The notes: generated from the sequence alone by a model not told the origin. A DNA stretch of 64,000 nt from Rhododendron vialii (GCF_030253575.1 NC_080568.1:28726001-28790000); one strand, 5' to 3'; positions 13,027 to 24,888 are shown, counted from the first letter of the stretch. Numbers and translations are program-made.

Positions 13027-13425
13027 TCAGTAAAGATAGCAGTACAGCAAAAGCTGTACAGCACCCAGATACATAATTCGTTTGCGTCCGTTTTGTGTTC
13101 TAGAAAAATGATCGGAGTCGCTTATTTTGTTCAAAATATTTCGATTAGGGTCCTTATGAAAAATCATTTCAATCCGATATCGGAAAAGGTATGTATGAAT
13201 CATCCAACTTTGCTTCAAAATTTAAGCTAAATTCTGAAGTAAAATTGGATGATGCATAAACACCCTTTCCGATATCGGATTGAGATGATTTTTTACAGGA
13301 ACCTTAAATGAAATGTTTTAAACAAAATAAACGGCTCCGATCATCTTTGCAGGACCCGAGACGGACGCAAAATCCATCTATACTTGGCTGCTGTACAGCC
13401 ATTGCTGTACTTGTAGCAGGGTTTT
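13027..13425. mobile_element. large foldback MITE, about 400 bases
   Basis: The two halves are inverted copies: CAGTACAGCAAAAGCTGTAC near 13041 pairs with GTACAGCCATTGCTGTACTT near 13393, and TTTCAATCCGATATCGGAAA near 13170 pairs with TTTCCGATATCGGATTGAGA near 13266. No coding capacity. The frame at 13304-13559 overlaps it and is not a gene. Confidence 0.65.
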
Positions 13426-13734
13426 CTTTTTCCACTCGCGCGCGCTCTCTCTCTCTCCCCTCAAACCCAACACCCTCTAAAATTAAGCTCAAATGCAATC
13501 CAAATAAATCCCCAAACCCAAATGAACCCGAAATTGTCGTCTACCCCCTATCTCTCTAATCCTCTCTCTCATATCCCTTAGGGCTCGTTTGGACGAGGTA
13601 TTAGATTTGGATGTATTATGTAAGAAGGGGGGATTGGATAATAGGAGGTATTATGTAATAAGAGTGGGTCCACATTGATATGACGGAGGATTAAATAATA
13701 CTTGGTTTGGATGAGATTATGAGGAGTGCTAGGG

Positions 13735-13866
13735 ATAAAGAAAATTGACAAAAAAATACCCTTAAAGTGTACATGAACGACTCAGATTCATTGTGCAGTG
13801 CATCTGAGCCATTCATGTACACTTTAAGGATATTTTCTTTGTTCATTTTCTTTGTACCTAACATTT
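13735..13866. mobile_element. foldback MITE, about 130 bases
   Basis: TGCTAGGGATAAAGAAAATT at the left matches the complement of the right end (TGTTAGGTACAAAGAAAATG). The inner arms CTTAAAGTGTACATGAACGA and CATTCATGTACACTTTAAGG also pair. It sits in sequence resembling a longer MITE start (GGGCTCGTTTGGACGAGGTA at about 13580). Confidence 0.6.
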
Positions 13867-13986
13867 CTCAAGGTATAAAATGAGGGAATAAAATTGTTTT
13901 GTAGTTGAATGGAAGAGAGATGGGGTATTATAAGAGGGGATTCAACGTTGCCACAAATTTAAAACAACAGCTCTAAATTGAGGCCT

Positions 13987-14937
13987 CCATGACGTCACAT
14001 CCACCTCCCGCCGCTGCCGCCAATTGTGCCGTTCAACCCTAACACCCTCCAGCAGCGTCTCCAGTGTTGGGTTTTTGCCTCTGAAAATAGCCCAATTGTG
14101 TTTGGCCCAAAAAGATTAATTTGTGGGCTAGTTATTTTTTGGAAGTTTCTACACACCATTTGGCACATGAGTAACTTAGCTACTCTTAGACGATAAAAAG
14201 GGTTTTTCTCTCCTGGTAAGAGGCAGCCGAAGAGGGTGTGAGAGAGAAAAGAAGAACAAGAAAGAAACAGAGAGGTGCACCGTGTGTGACTGTGTTGGTG
14301 ATCTCGGTGGAGATAGAAAAGGGAGTGCATCAGTGTGTTCTCGGTGGAAAAGGGAAAGCTATAGGGCAGCCATTGGTCCTCTCAACTGAAGCAAATTTGT
14401 GGCAGCTTGTTAATGACATTTAGAGCTGTTTTGATCTCAATTTCGGGCTTTCATTTCGTAAGATCTTTCCACTTTGATAGGGTATTTGAGAGATTGTTGG
14501 ATCTCTTTGTAAACCTTGGTGATAGTGGAAATTGTTTTATCTCTCCCGTGGACATGCCTGAGTTTAGAGAATCACGTATATTGGTTGTTCACTTTGCGCC
14601 ATGTTTATTGCATGTTTAATTTTTCCGATTATGCTTCTGTTTGCGTGTGGAATTGATTTAGGGAAATAATCCCAACATCCAGGCCCTGATCAAGGGCGCC
14701 AGGGAGAACTGGACCTACGCCATCTTCTGGAAATCCACCACCAACGACTTCCTCGGTGGCCCTGGTCCCGTCCTCGGCTAGGGCGACGGGTACTACAAGG
14801 GCGAGGAAGGCAAAGGCAAGCGCAAAACAGCGTCAACTACAGCCGAAGAGCAAGCGCACCGTAAAAAAGTCCTCCGCGAGCTGAACTCTCTAATCTCCGG
14901 CAAATCCCCGTCGGAGAACGACGCCATTGAATAATCC
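13987..14937 (+). pseudogene. MYC2-type bHLH transcription factor pseudogene, split by a solo LTR
   Basis: Two blocks read as the N-terminal JAZ-interacting/transactivation region of MYC2-like bHLH factors. Before the insert (to 14064) the frame reads FNPNTLQQRLQ; after it (from 14683) it continues ALIKGARENWTYAIFW, then [16 protein letters not shown] and [15 protein letters not shown]. Without the insert the codons run on as CTC CAG GCC CTG. The family Trp in '[12 protein letters not shown]' is TAG here (about 14778-14780), and the match ends at about 14935 after NDAIE with a stop. The rest of the N-terminal domain and the bHLH region are absent. MYC2 relatives are usually intronless, so this may be a truncated duplicate. 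It cannot encode a working factor. Confidence 0.8.
14060..14682. mobile_element. solo LTR inserted in the MYC2 pseudogene
   Basis: A 613-base body (14065-14677) begins TGTTGGG and ends CCCAACA, the TG...CA inverted termini of plant LTRs. It is flanked by an exact 5-base duplication, TCCAG (14060-14064 and 14678-14682). No internal domain is attached, so it looks like a solo LTR left by recombination between two LTRs. The superfamily is not decided. The intact target duplication suggests fairly recent insertion, after or during decay of the host gene. Confidence 0.8.
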
Positions 14938-15531
14938 ATCCTAGTGATCAAGTCTAAAGTTGTAGAAGGGAAGAAAACAATCATGAATATAACCCAATCC
15001 AAGTCTTCGACTGAAGACGATTAAAAGAAATTATTTTTTGTACAATGTGAAACAAAAATCAAGAATTATAAAGAAACATTAGTGAGACTCGAGAAAGATG
15101 AAAAACCAACCCAAATGAGTAATTAGTGAGTGACTAGTGAATACAGAGGCTTTCTAGAAGCACGTGTTCATAAGCTGTATTTGAAGTTGAGCAAAGCTAA
15201 AAGCTTTGTATTTTCAAGAAACGAAAAAACCCAAAACAAAAGGCAACCGAATAATCCATAGATAGTTGTGAAACAAAACAATCATGAATATAGGAAACAA
15301 AAGAATTATGAACTCAGGAAACATTATAAGGAAGACTGAAGAAGATGATAGCAAATCATATATAGACAATGTGATACAAAAGAATCAGAAACTAAGTAAT
15401 AAATACAAGAAAACTCGAGAAAGATGAAAAACCAACCAAAATGAGTGTAATCGATGAGTAGTTGTGTTTGAAGTTGAACCGAAATGAGTAATCAGTAAAG
15501 GCTTGTGGAAGGGAAGGAGGGGAGAGGCGGC

Positions 15532-15838
15532 CCCATGTAATTACCATATCCGGTGTCCCACTTCCAGCCAAGAAGGTCCACACGTATCCCGCTCGACCTA
15601 GAGAAGAGTTGTTCTAATTAAAACACAGAACCTTCAAACTAAAACACTCAAACAAATCCACAACAGTCAGAACTCACTGGGATATGTTTGGGTGAAATGT
15701 GGGATCTACAAAGGCGAGAGATGGCGGGCTGTAAGGATAATCCTCTGGAAATTTCACACGAACCTTCCAACTGCCGCTTCGTACAGTGCTGAACAGAAAA
15801 TCAAGTGAGCAATAAAGTCTATGTCTTCCGAATTCACG
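15532..15838 (-). pseudogene. inverted E2 (UBE2H/UBC4-6 type) gene fragment, unit 1
   Basis: The minus strand reads into part of two exons and the intron between them, in the same order as the forward copy at 16763-17065. One G is missing in the codon run corresponding to LYEGGSWKV, shifting the frame. There is no start, no C-terminal exon and no active-site exon beyond the partial one. It is a decayed duplicate. Confidence 0.75.
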
Positions 15839-16142
15839 GATATAACCCAATCCTAGTGATCAAGTTTGAAGTTGTAGAAGGGAAGAAAACAATCATGAAT
15901 ATAGGAAACAAAAGAATTATGAACTCATGAAACATTATAAGGAAGACTGAAGAAGATGATAGCAAATCATATATAGACAATGTGATACAAAAGAATCAGA
16001 AACTAAGTAATAAATACAAGAAAACTCGAGAAAGATGAAAAACCAACCAAAATGAGTGTAATCGATGAGTAGTTGTGTTTGAAGTTGAACCGAAATGAGT
16101 AATCAGTAAAGGCTTGTGGAAGGGAAGGAGGGGAGAGGCGGC

Positions 16143-16449
16143 CCCATGTAATTACCATATCCGGTGTCCCATTTCCAGCCAATAAGGTCCACACGTATCC
16201 CGCTCGACCTAGAGAAGAGTTGTTCTAATTAAAACACAGAACCTTCAAACTAAAACACTCAAACAAATCCACAACAGTCAGAACTCACTGGGATATGTTT
16301 GGGTGAAATGTGGGATCCACAAAGGCGAGAGATGGCGGGCTGTAAGGATAATCCTCTGGAAATTTCACACGAACCTTCCAACTGCCGCTTCGTACAGTGC
16401 TGAACAGAAAATCAAGTGAGCAATAAAGTCTATGTCTTCCGAATTCACG
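16143..16449 (-). pseudogene. inverted E2 (UBE2H/UBC4-6 type) gene fragment, unit 2
   Basis: Nearly identical to the fragment in unit 1 and carrying the same missing G. It is the nearer inverted partner of the forward copy, separated from it by a loop of about 310 bases. By eye about 19 substitutions and one indel separate the two arms over about 325 bases, close to 94 percent identity. Confidence 0.75.
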
Positions 16450-16762
16450 GATATAACCCAATCCTAGTGATCAAGTTTGAAGTTGTAGAAGGGAAGAAAA
16501 CAATCATGAATATAGGAAACAAAAGAATTATGAACTCATGAAACATTATAAGGAAGACTGAAGAAGATGATAGCAAATCATATATAGACAATGTGATACA
16601 AAAGAATCAGAAACTAAGTAATAAATACAAGAAAACTCGAGAAAGATGAAAAACCAACCGAAATGAGTGTAATCGATGAGTAGCTGTGTTTGAAGTTGAA
16701 CCGAAATGAGTAATCAGTAAAGGCTTGTGGAAGGGAAGAAGGGGAGGGGCCGCCCCTTAGGA

Positions 16763-17303
16763 CATATATCCGTGAATTCGGAAGACATAGACTTTATTGT
16801 TCACTTGGTTTTCTGTTCAGCACTGTACGAAGGCGGCAGTTGGAAGGTTCGCGTGAAATTTCTGGAGGATTATCCTTACAGCCCGCCGTCTCTCGCCTTT
16901 GTGGGTCCCATATTTCACCCAAACATATCCCAGTGAGTTCTGACTGTTGTGGATTAGTTTGAGTGTTTTAATTTGAAGGTTCTGTGTTTTAATTATTACA
17001 ACTCTTCTCTAGGTTGGGCGGGATATGTGTGGACCTTCTTGGCTGGAAGTGGGACGCCGGATATGGTAATTACATGGGTCGATGTTCTCTGTTGAATGGC
17101 AGTTGATGCATCTTCTTTTTTTTGTTTTTTTAACTTTGGTTTTTGTTTTAGATCTTTTAAAAGTGTTCGAAGAAATACTTCCCGGTCTGTTGGTACAACC
17201 AAATGCTGCAAGCCCTTACAATCAGGAGGCGTCTGACTTGATGTTGGCGGACGAGAAGGCGTAAGCAGAAAGAGTGAAGGCTTATAACCACCACGCTGGA
17301 TAA
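16763..17303 (+). pseudogene. E2 ubiquitin-conjugating enzyme pseudogene (UBE2H/UBC4-6 type), forward copy
   Basis: Three exon-like blocks (about 16770-16932, 17013-17065, 17152-17303) join in frame at GT-AG junctions. They read VHLVFCSALYEGGSWKVRV, YPYSPPSLAFVGPIFHPN, ICVDLLGWKWDAGYDLLKVF and VQPNAASPYNQEASDLML, then a stop (17262-17264) where the family has Tyr, and a tail AERVKAYNHHAG before a second stop. This follows the UBE2H-like E2 fold (HPN motif, then the active-site Cys in ICVDLL, then the LLVQPN helix region). The N-terminal exons are missing, and the sequence starts at the inverted-repeat junction. Preserved splice sites show it came from genomic DNA, not from an mRNA. A transcript could still be made. 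Confidence 0.8.
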
Positions 17304-20300
17304 GGGTATGCTGTTTTTTTTTACCCCATTCAGTGTTCTTTTCGCTGGGGCATATTTCTGTTTTGGGGTTGCTGGTTTGTGTGTCCTCTTTGACTTATTA
17401 TTTTATTTCCTTGGTTAGGCTTCTGTCTTTCGTAGTAGGGTGGTGCCCATTGACACCTTCTTTAATGCTATTTCTTAGTTATACGAAAGAAATATAATAT
17501 GCTATTTTGTTACTACAATTGTGCAAATATTATTTGGTCTATTTTTCTCTCAAAACATCAAAGAGAAATCTTATATGTGACTTCCATCAACAAAGCTGTA
17601 GAGGCAAAGAGGTGAGTCCCGTCATGGGAGATGTAGAAACAACGAGGCTTTCCAAACTTGAGGTATTGCTAATGCCTCCTGCCAAATTCGGCTTGAAGTT
17701 CAGCAATGCTAATTTAGCACAAGATTCAGCTAGAGCTCAAAATTTAGCACAAGTAATAACATGCGTTTAAACTACCCTATGGAGGAGCTCTTAATTTGTC
17801 TCGGTGTAGCTATTATTTTCTTTGAACAAACATTTTAAGCAAAATGCATGCTTTTGTCAATCATTGTGGTTTGGTAAAGTGGTTAAAATTTTGCCTTGTG
17901 TCCGGTCTATTCGAGGTTTATCATTTCCTGTTGTGGTTGCTTTGATGAATGGTTTCAGGATTACTGTGGATGGGCTTTTTCTTTCTTCTCATTCACAAAA
18001 GCTGTTGAACCATGTATTTTCGTGACCATTTGAGTTGTGTACTAACCCGTGGCGTTGGTTTTACTCTCATATGTTGTGCTGTTGTGTGTGTTTCCAAATA
18101 GCTCCCTGACATATCGCTCATTTTTTGCAGAAAATGAACAAGGATGGATCCAACGACCAGAATCCGCAATGACTTTGCTGGTGTTTCATGCATTTCTATT
18201 TTCTATTCTTGGTTTATTAATGAACGCTTAGTTCTCTTTTGCGATCAATTTTGCCCATTTTATCGCACTGATTTAGTGGTTCTTAGTATTTTGGTGACGT
18301 TGTCAAGAACTATAATTCTTTGGTTTGTGGTTACAACAGTCATTCTGAACGCTTGTGCCGAAGTTTTCCGGCTCAATTTTTATCGAGGTTTTCTTTTTGG
18401 CATTTCCCTTAGTTCCCATTGTAATGACCCTAATTTTTCTAATAAAATTTAGAATCTTACTTCTAAATTAGTACTAGATAGTCTAACACACAAGAAAGCC
18501 CAATCGAAACTTAACTAGAATTTCTAATCTAAAAATCCTAACTAAACTACCCTTAACATTTCCACTCCAGCTGTTGTTTCTCTTTCTCTCTCTCCTGCCG
18601 ATCCACAATTACTCCCCTACTCTTATTATCCTGCTAGCACAAACACTATACAATGGGTTTCCCTTCCCCTTCCCAAAAGTCGGCATCCTCCTATCACCTC
18701 ACCCAACGGAATTAAACCACCACCTATCAACTCCACCATCACCCACCTTATTACTCCATGGTTACCTCCCCTCCCTGAAATTCCAGCCCCCAATGGCTCC
18801 AATTACAGCTGTAAATCAGCCCGATCTACGAATAAGATTTTCTGTTAAAGGATAGAGAAGAAGACTTCGGGTGGGTTTGGCTTGTTAAGTCAAAATGAAT
18901 TTTCTTTTGCCTTTATTCAAATTTTTTCGTATTTTTTAATTTTGCTTCAAAGTTTTGTAATTTATTGATTCGTCTCGTCGAGGGAATCGGAAAAGTAAAT
19001 TTTTTTGATCAAAACTCAGAATTTTTTAAAGAAAAAGATTATTATTATTATTTATTTTGTCTTTATTCAAAAAATCAGGAGTTTCGATCATAATATTTTT
19101 TGATTCCTCTCGTTGAAATGAATTAATAAACTAAAAAAGTTTGACGCAAAATAAACAAATGCAAAAAAAAAATTTAAATAAAGAAAAAAAGTTAATTTTT
19201 AATCTAAATGCACCCGAAGCCGGCGTTGGTATACCGGATATTTTAGCTTGGGTCTATACCTACATTTTGATTCCTTTCAACATGTATATATACAAAGATC
19301 TCCCTATTTTTCAAAAAGGGAGAAAAGGAAGTAAATCAGGTCGGGTGGGTTTGGACCATTTTTTTAATTTTTTGATTCATCTCTTTGAATAGAGCCAATA
19401 ATCCACAAAAAATTGATGCAGAACATACAAAAAAAAAAAAAAAGGCTTATATAGCCGAAAGACCCTACAGAATTTTGCCCATTTGCGAACGTGTTTCAAC
19501 TCATATCGGGGGAAGACAATAGAGAAGGAAAAGAAGGAAGGGGGAAACAGGGACGGGGGAAGAGGGGTGGAAGAAAAACGGGTCGGGTTGGGTGGTTTGA
19601 GTTTTACTTGACTCATATTCGACCTGACTCGTTTAACATGTTTACTATTTGATACATATTCGATACGCCCATATTTGACCCACAACCCGTTTCAACCCGC
19701 TCATTTGCCACCTATAATTACACCTCTCATCTCACAACTCACACACTCAACCCCATATCTTCTCTCTACCCCTCCTCAATATACCAACCCCTCAAACTCC
19801 GAACATATTCAAACACATAAACCACCACACCTATTCTGCACTAAGTCCAGAGAGAGAGAGGGCGCGCTTGATTCCACATCCATGGAGTTTTAGTGTGAGA
19901 GAGAGGAAGTGGGTTTTGTTCCATTTCCATACCCCACCATTTCACAAATTCGAGCTACCATTCGTCTCCTTAGTTCTCAAGCACCTCAAAACCGGTCTCC
20001 AATCATCTCAAGTCCATTCCGAAGCCCACACTATTATCATCTTCTCCGACGTGCCGTTTTTCACCAAAAATCCATTTCTTGCATAATCGGCTGGAAGAGA
20101 GGTAGAATAATTCCTATCCTACCATCCCCTAAGTATATTAAGTTTTATTATTTTGTATTTGACAAGTTACAACGTTAAAAATAGAGCCCATGCATCAAAA
20201 CCCATTAAAATTAAAATATGCTTTCGGCAAAATGAACGTGAGTCACGTGACTGGACAAAAACAGTTCGAATGTAAAATGTTTTTTTACAGTTTAGACCTT

Positions 20301-21495
20301 ACACTATGATGTTATGCAAATTCAAGCCTAGAAATACTTCTTATTTCAACACTTGAATGCTAATTATGAAAAATCATCTCCTGGGATCATACAAGCATGA
20401 TTTATGATCTTTGTTCATACTTATTTAAAGCTACTGTTACCATGCATGTTACCCTAGGACCTTGTTCTAATTACTTTATTGTTGTTTGTATAATATAATG
20501 ATATCTTAAGTAGCTTAAACGTTATTGTTTTGATTAATTTGAGTGTTAATTTGGTGAACACTTACTTAAATCAAAAAGGGCCATCTATACTTTGAAAACC
20601 GTTATAGTTAGTAAATAAGTTATAACTAAACTTAGAGGTCCAGGAAACAAGTTATAAGAATAGTAAATAATATTTATGGATCAAAACTAGAAATATAGTG
20701 ACTAAAAATATCACTTATAAGTTATAACTTAGTGTGATAAAAGATTAAAATACCAAAAGTAAAGGCAGCGATTAGTTTAGTCGAAAACTATTTAAAAGCA
20801 TAGCATGTTAACTACTTTCAGTTAAAAAAAAAAAAAAAATTGAACTATGGCCACTCTAAAAAGCATCGACCAATAAAAATTGAACTATGGCCACTTTCAG
20901 TTACAAAATTACTTGTTTTATCCGCGAAGGTAAAAATAGTGAACCTCTCTGTCCAATAAAATTTTAAATAATTTAAAAGGCATCGGCCCAATTCAAACCC
21001 CTTATGTGTTTAACTATTTGCACAAATCAATTGTTATATTTTGTTATGTCATTGAAATGTATCATTTTTATGAATTATGTTGTTATTAATAAATCATGTT
21101 ATACGTGCTAATTTGGACATAAGTTAATGAGATGATATGCAAGTAGAATTCACTTAGTCATTATTGGGAATCAATAATACTATAAGGACCGATGCCCAGA
21201 ACTGACGAGGTACCAACTGAGCTGGCAAAGGAGGGCCCCACCCTCACTCACCCCTCTCGTTCCAAATTTGGCCCAAAAAAGGCGGGCAGAATTGGGAAAA
21301 TTCAAATTTTTTGGAGTTCTGAAAATTTTGGACTACTGGTCTTAAAAACGTCTCTCTCTCTCTCTCTCTTCTAAAAGGTTTCTCTCTGCAGCTTCTCCTG
21401 TACACCACCACAGACGCCCACCAACATCGACGCTCTCCCCCACCTCACCGAGGCTGGTCCAACCCAACCATCACTGTCGTCCCACCGTCGCAGCT
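17304..21495. other. gene-poor stretch
   Basis: No gene was recognised. A coding-looking patch at 17590-17760 (reads EAKRVSPVMGDVETTRLSKL in one frame, then KFGLKFSNANLAQDSARAQN) could be a gene relic but was not assigned. Proline/serine-rich frames at 18574-18855 and 19675-20086 lie in C-rich low-complexity DNA. A (CT)n run is at 21350-21369. An A run at 20825-20839 is followed by two copies of TTGAACTATGGCCACT (about 20840 and 20880). Confidence 0.4.
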
Positions 21496-21734
21496 ATCCC
21501 TGTTGGGAGTTTGATCCGCCTGAGGTCTTCCGTGTGCGCATGCCCAATCCGTTAGGAAGTATCTACAAAGTTCATACCACATCGTCTGAACTCAATATAC
21601 ATTGAATGACTCATATCCACTTAAAAGACTAAGCCTTGTAAGTGGTGAGCCATCCAATTATATATTAAGGTACAACTCTTTTTCTATTTATCCGATGTGG
21701 GACTCAATCTTTTATACATGTTCCCAACAATCCC
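21496..21734. mobile_element. short solo LTR with 5-base target duplication
   Basis: The 229-base body (21501-21729) starts TGTTGGGA and ends TTCCCAACA, and is flanked by exact ATCCC repeats (21496-21500 and 21730-21734). Its small size fits an LTR of a TRIM or small non-autonomous element. No primer-binding site or second LTR is present. It interrupts a C-rich sequence that reads continuously across the join. Confidence 0.75.
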
Positions 21735-22189
21735 GCCATTGCCGCTTGGCTCTCTCGCCTTCCTCTTGCCGTTCCACCGTCGCCACCGTCCCTTTGATAA
21801 CGAAAGCCCCAACCAATTTTGTCGTGATTTTTTGAAAATCACCAAATCTCATATTAGGGCTTGTGATGGTAAAAGGGAGATTTACCGTACAATCCTATTT
21901 TATAAATTTAGACATAAAAATACTTTGATAAGAGTAAAGATTTGAAAAGTGTGTTTTTTGTATCAAATTTACCCTTCATAGTTAGTTTCCTAATTTCAAT
22001 AGCAGTGGGAAGATTTTCTCCAACATCCTTCTTTCAACCACGGTATTATCTTGGTTCAAAAAACAAAAACACGGTTTTATCCAAACCTGAGGCAATGATT
22101 TTGTGATTTTACTCCATAGAAGGCAATCACGAACTCCGTAGTTTAAAGCAGTTAGCTTTAATAAGAGAAAGTGTAGCCGTGTAGGCATG

Positions 22190-22672
22190 TGCTAGATAGT
22201 GTAAATTTTTGTGGGGGCAATGCTGCCAGCTCACCCACGTGGGAACAACAACCGTAGCCATGATGACGACCGTGATGTCATTTGAACGGTTACAAGCTTG
22301 GATAAGGACGGGGACACGCAAAGGTGTCAGTTCATCCTACAAACGGTTTGGAAACCCTAGCATGATGGGAGGGTGACGTCAGCTGATGCGTGACAAGCAC
22401 ATGTACAGCCTTGGAGGCCAAGCTAAGGAGTGCCCTATAAAACCCCATTATGTCAACCCTAGAGAGGTACATGCTCTTGCACTCTAAAACCCTAGTTCTT
22501 GGCTTTCGTCTCTAAGCAATTGTACTCATCCTTGCACCGGAGGGCCATTCCGGAGATCCTCCGATGTGGTCTTTTAGTCATGCTTCCTTATGCAGGCTAG
22601 GTGAAAGTCAGGAGCCATCTTTAAACCACAATCAAGAAGGAGCAAACCAAATTCATCGGAGCCCCACAGTTT
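22190..22672 (+). mobile_element. Ty3/gypsy-like LTR remnant (Tat-like)
   Basis: The stretch has an LTR promoter layout: a TATA-like CCTATAAAACC at about 22434, the phrase AAGCAATTGTACTCATCC at about 22516, the motif CACCGGAGGGCCATTCCGG at about 22536, and an end near GCCCCACAG followed by TTTGACACT, which resembles a primer-binding site. These features recall LTRs of the Tat lineage. No internal coding domain follows. It is a broken, old remnant with uncertain left end. Confidence 0.45.
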
Positions 22673-23015
22673 GACACTATATCCATACATAGCAATGGCA
22701 AAGTTAAATTTGAAATATTACTTTATTATAAATTTTAATTGACTTGACGTTTTCATTTTTCGATTGCCTAGAATTGGTATAGATATAGTACTCGTCAAAT
22801 TCTGCAATATGAAAAGTTTGGATCCAATTTTTTGCAGGATTGTCTAAATTTAAGGAAGAAGAAAAAACAAAGAAGAAGATGAGGGCGCATTGAACTTTTA
22901 GTAATTTCCGTCAACTGTGCAATCAATCTTCACAAATTCACACACCATGCACCGAGGGTGCAGATGCAACAAAGTGAACCATATGGGTATTAGTGAAGTT
23001 TGCCAACCAACCGCA

Positions 23016-23062
23016 CCCCCCCCCCCCCCCCCCTCTTTTTATTTTATTTTATTTTATTTAAA
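23016..23062. repeat. poly(C) run and ATTTT repeats
   Basis: About 18 consecutive C (23016-23033) are followed shortly by four to five ATTTT units. Low-complexity sequence only. Confidence 0.7.
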
Positions 23063-23584
23063 TGAGAATTATGATTTGCATTCCAATATAGTATTTCTCA
23101 TGTTTTGATTTTCAAAAATGTCACCCATGGAATAAAATTTTGATTTCCTCGCAAACAAGGTGCAAATGGCCGGGACTCACCTAAAGCTTCTTCTTTTTTA
23201 ACCAACAACCAGTATAACAACAATATTACAGCGATCACTGCTCTCATTTTAGGTGCCATGTAATATATAATTTTAATGCACAGATAGAGCGGATCTCACA
23301 GATCATATATTGACTCCACCAATGCAATGATCGCTCATCACGTACAAAAATAGGACTTGGTGGTTTCTTTGGTTAAACCACCTTCGCTTAAAGAGTTTTG
23401 AATTCACGACCGCTTTAGCTTAAGGCAGATTCTCGACTAGGGTACTTGGCGTTTTATTTTGTGGTTTGTAATATTTGAACCATGTATGCACCTATGCTGC
23501 TAACTCCTTTATTAGTTGTCTATTTATAATAATCCGAGGTATCAAAAAAAAAATATTAGCAAACTAGATCATCATATCACATTG

Positions 23585-23847
23585 GTGTTTATTACAAGAA
23601 AAATTATTTCATGGAGCTTTCCATGAATAGTGGTTTACGGAGGTGAATCGTGCCCGTCTAAAGTGTATCGGATGGTCCAGAGATTTTAAAACAACTCTTC
23701 GTGCGAAGAGTTTTAAACTCTTCCAACGAATAGTTTTTTTAAAATCTGGACCATCCAATACCAAAATGGACGACAAATATCGTGCAGCTTCGCAAATTGC
23801 ACACTTATTCACGGCTCTTCCGTGAATAAGCCAATCGTGTTTATTAC
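23585..23847. mobile_element. foldback MITE with 11-base flanking repeat
   Basis: The arms pair across the element: TTTCATGGAGCTTTCCATGA near 23608 matches the complement of the right end (TTCACGGCTCTTCCGTGAAT), and GATGGTCCAGAGATTTTAAA pairs with TTTAAAATCTGGACCATCC. An exact 11-base direct repeat, GTGTTTATTAC, lies outside both ends (23585-23595 and 23837-23847). A long duplication suggests Mutator-type mobilisation. The opposed open frames inside (23609-23825) arise from the palindrome. Confidence 0.65.
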
Positions 23848-24820
23848 GTTTATGATCGACATTAGTCTTTCCTCAAAGTGTGGTCAGCTATTGAGTTATT
23901 AATATTGTTTTCTCCCTAACATAGTCTATGATTATTTTCACAGAAAATTTCATGAAACCTCGGATTTTACCCACGAAATTTACAAGGAATTTTATTCTTA
24001 TCTACTGTTGTTTTCTCAGTGATTAAAATACCCTAGCTGGTTGAAAATTTTAAGTTTCTTGATTGTAAAAAGGAAATAAATATAACTATACAATTTCAAA
24101 CGAACTTTAATTATTTCAAACGAACTTTAATTTCCCCCACTAGGTGTAAAATAAACGGTGAACATTAGCCATTTTGAACGGAACCCACACCGTTTAACTT
24201 CAGTAATTTGATCCGGCTGTTTACTAAAACTTGGGTTTTTAGTTTTTCCTCCCAAAAGAAAGCTCAATTGTATGCATGTATTCAATTCTATGTCTAAAAT
24301 TCTAGAACAAAATTGTGAACCAAGACAAATACTGTTACTTTGATCACGAACACATGGATTCAGTTCAATTTTAGCGTATTATAACATAAAAAGCAAAGTT
24401 TAATAACATGAACAGTTCTAGCCATCGAGGGGAAGAATTAACCGAAATGGACTTTGTTCAAAACGGGTAATGTTCATTAATTGTGCTCTCGTGTGAACGA
24501 AATTTCTCTCAATTCATTTACCAAAAAAAAAATAATTTCTCTCAATTCTGGCTCTACCCCTAATAGAAATTATGAATGTACGTACGTAAGATTACAAGGG
24601 CGTGAATATATACGATGTGAGATTGAGTATATATGCCTGTAATAGATGAAATTCGAAGAAAGAAGTAAGAGCAAGGCCAAGACATTAAAATATACTCCTA
24701 CAACAAACACGAAGTCGCTCATTCCTTCCCTCATGGCTGCTTTGCTTGAAAGTGTTTAAACCTGCGTCCAAAGCCTCCATTGTCACCATCACTGCTAAGT
24801 GCTACCAAACCACTTCCCCA

Positions 24821-24888
<68 letters not shown>

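Larger units (their letters stand above)
15270..16757. repeat. 611-base tandem repeat, two full units and one partial
   Basis: Unit 1 (about 15270-15838), unit 2 (15839-16449) and partial unit 3 (16450-about 16757) repeat with a period of 611 bases and differ at only a few positions, so the duplication is young. Each full unit contains a minus-strand piece of an E2 ubiquitin-conjugating gene. Unit 3 breaks off about where that piece would begin, and the forward E2 copy follows. A related short stretch lies at 14936-14990, just after the MYC2 fragment. Confidence 0.85.

Noticed and set aside
15392-16194. Two identical-looking 63-residue minus-strand frames
   Set aside because: They read out of frame through the inverted E2 fragments and flanking repeat, so they are by-products of the tandem array.
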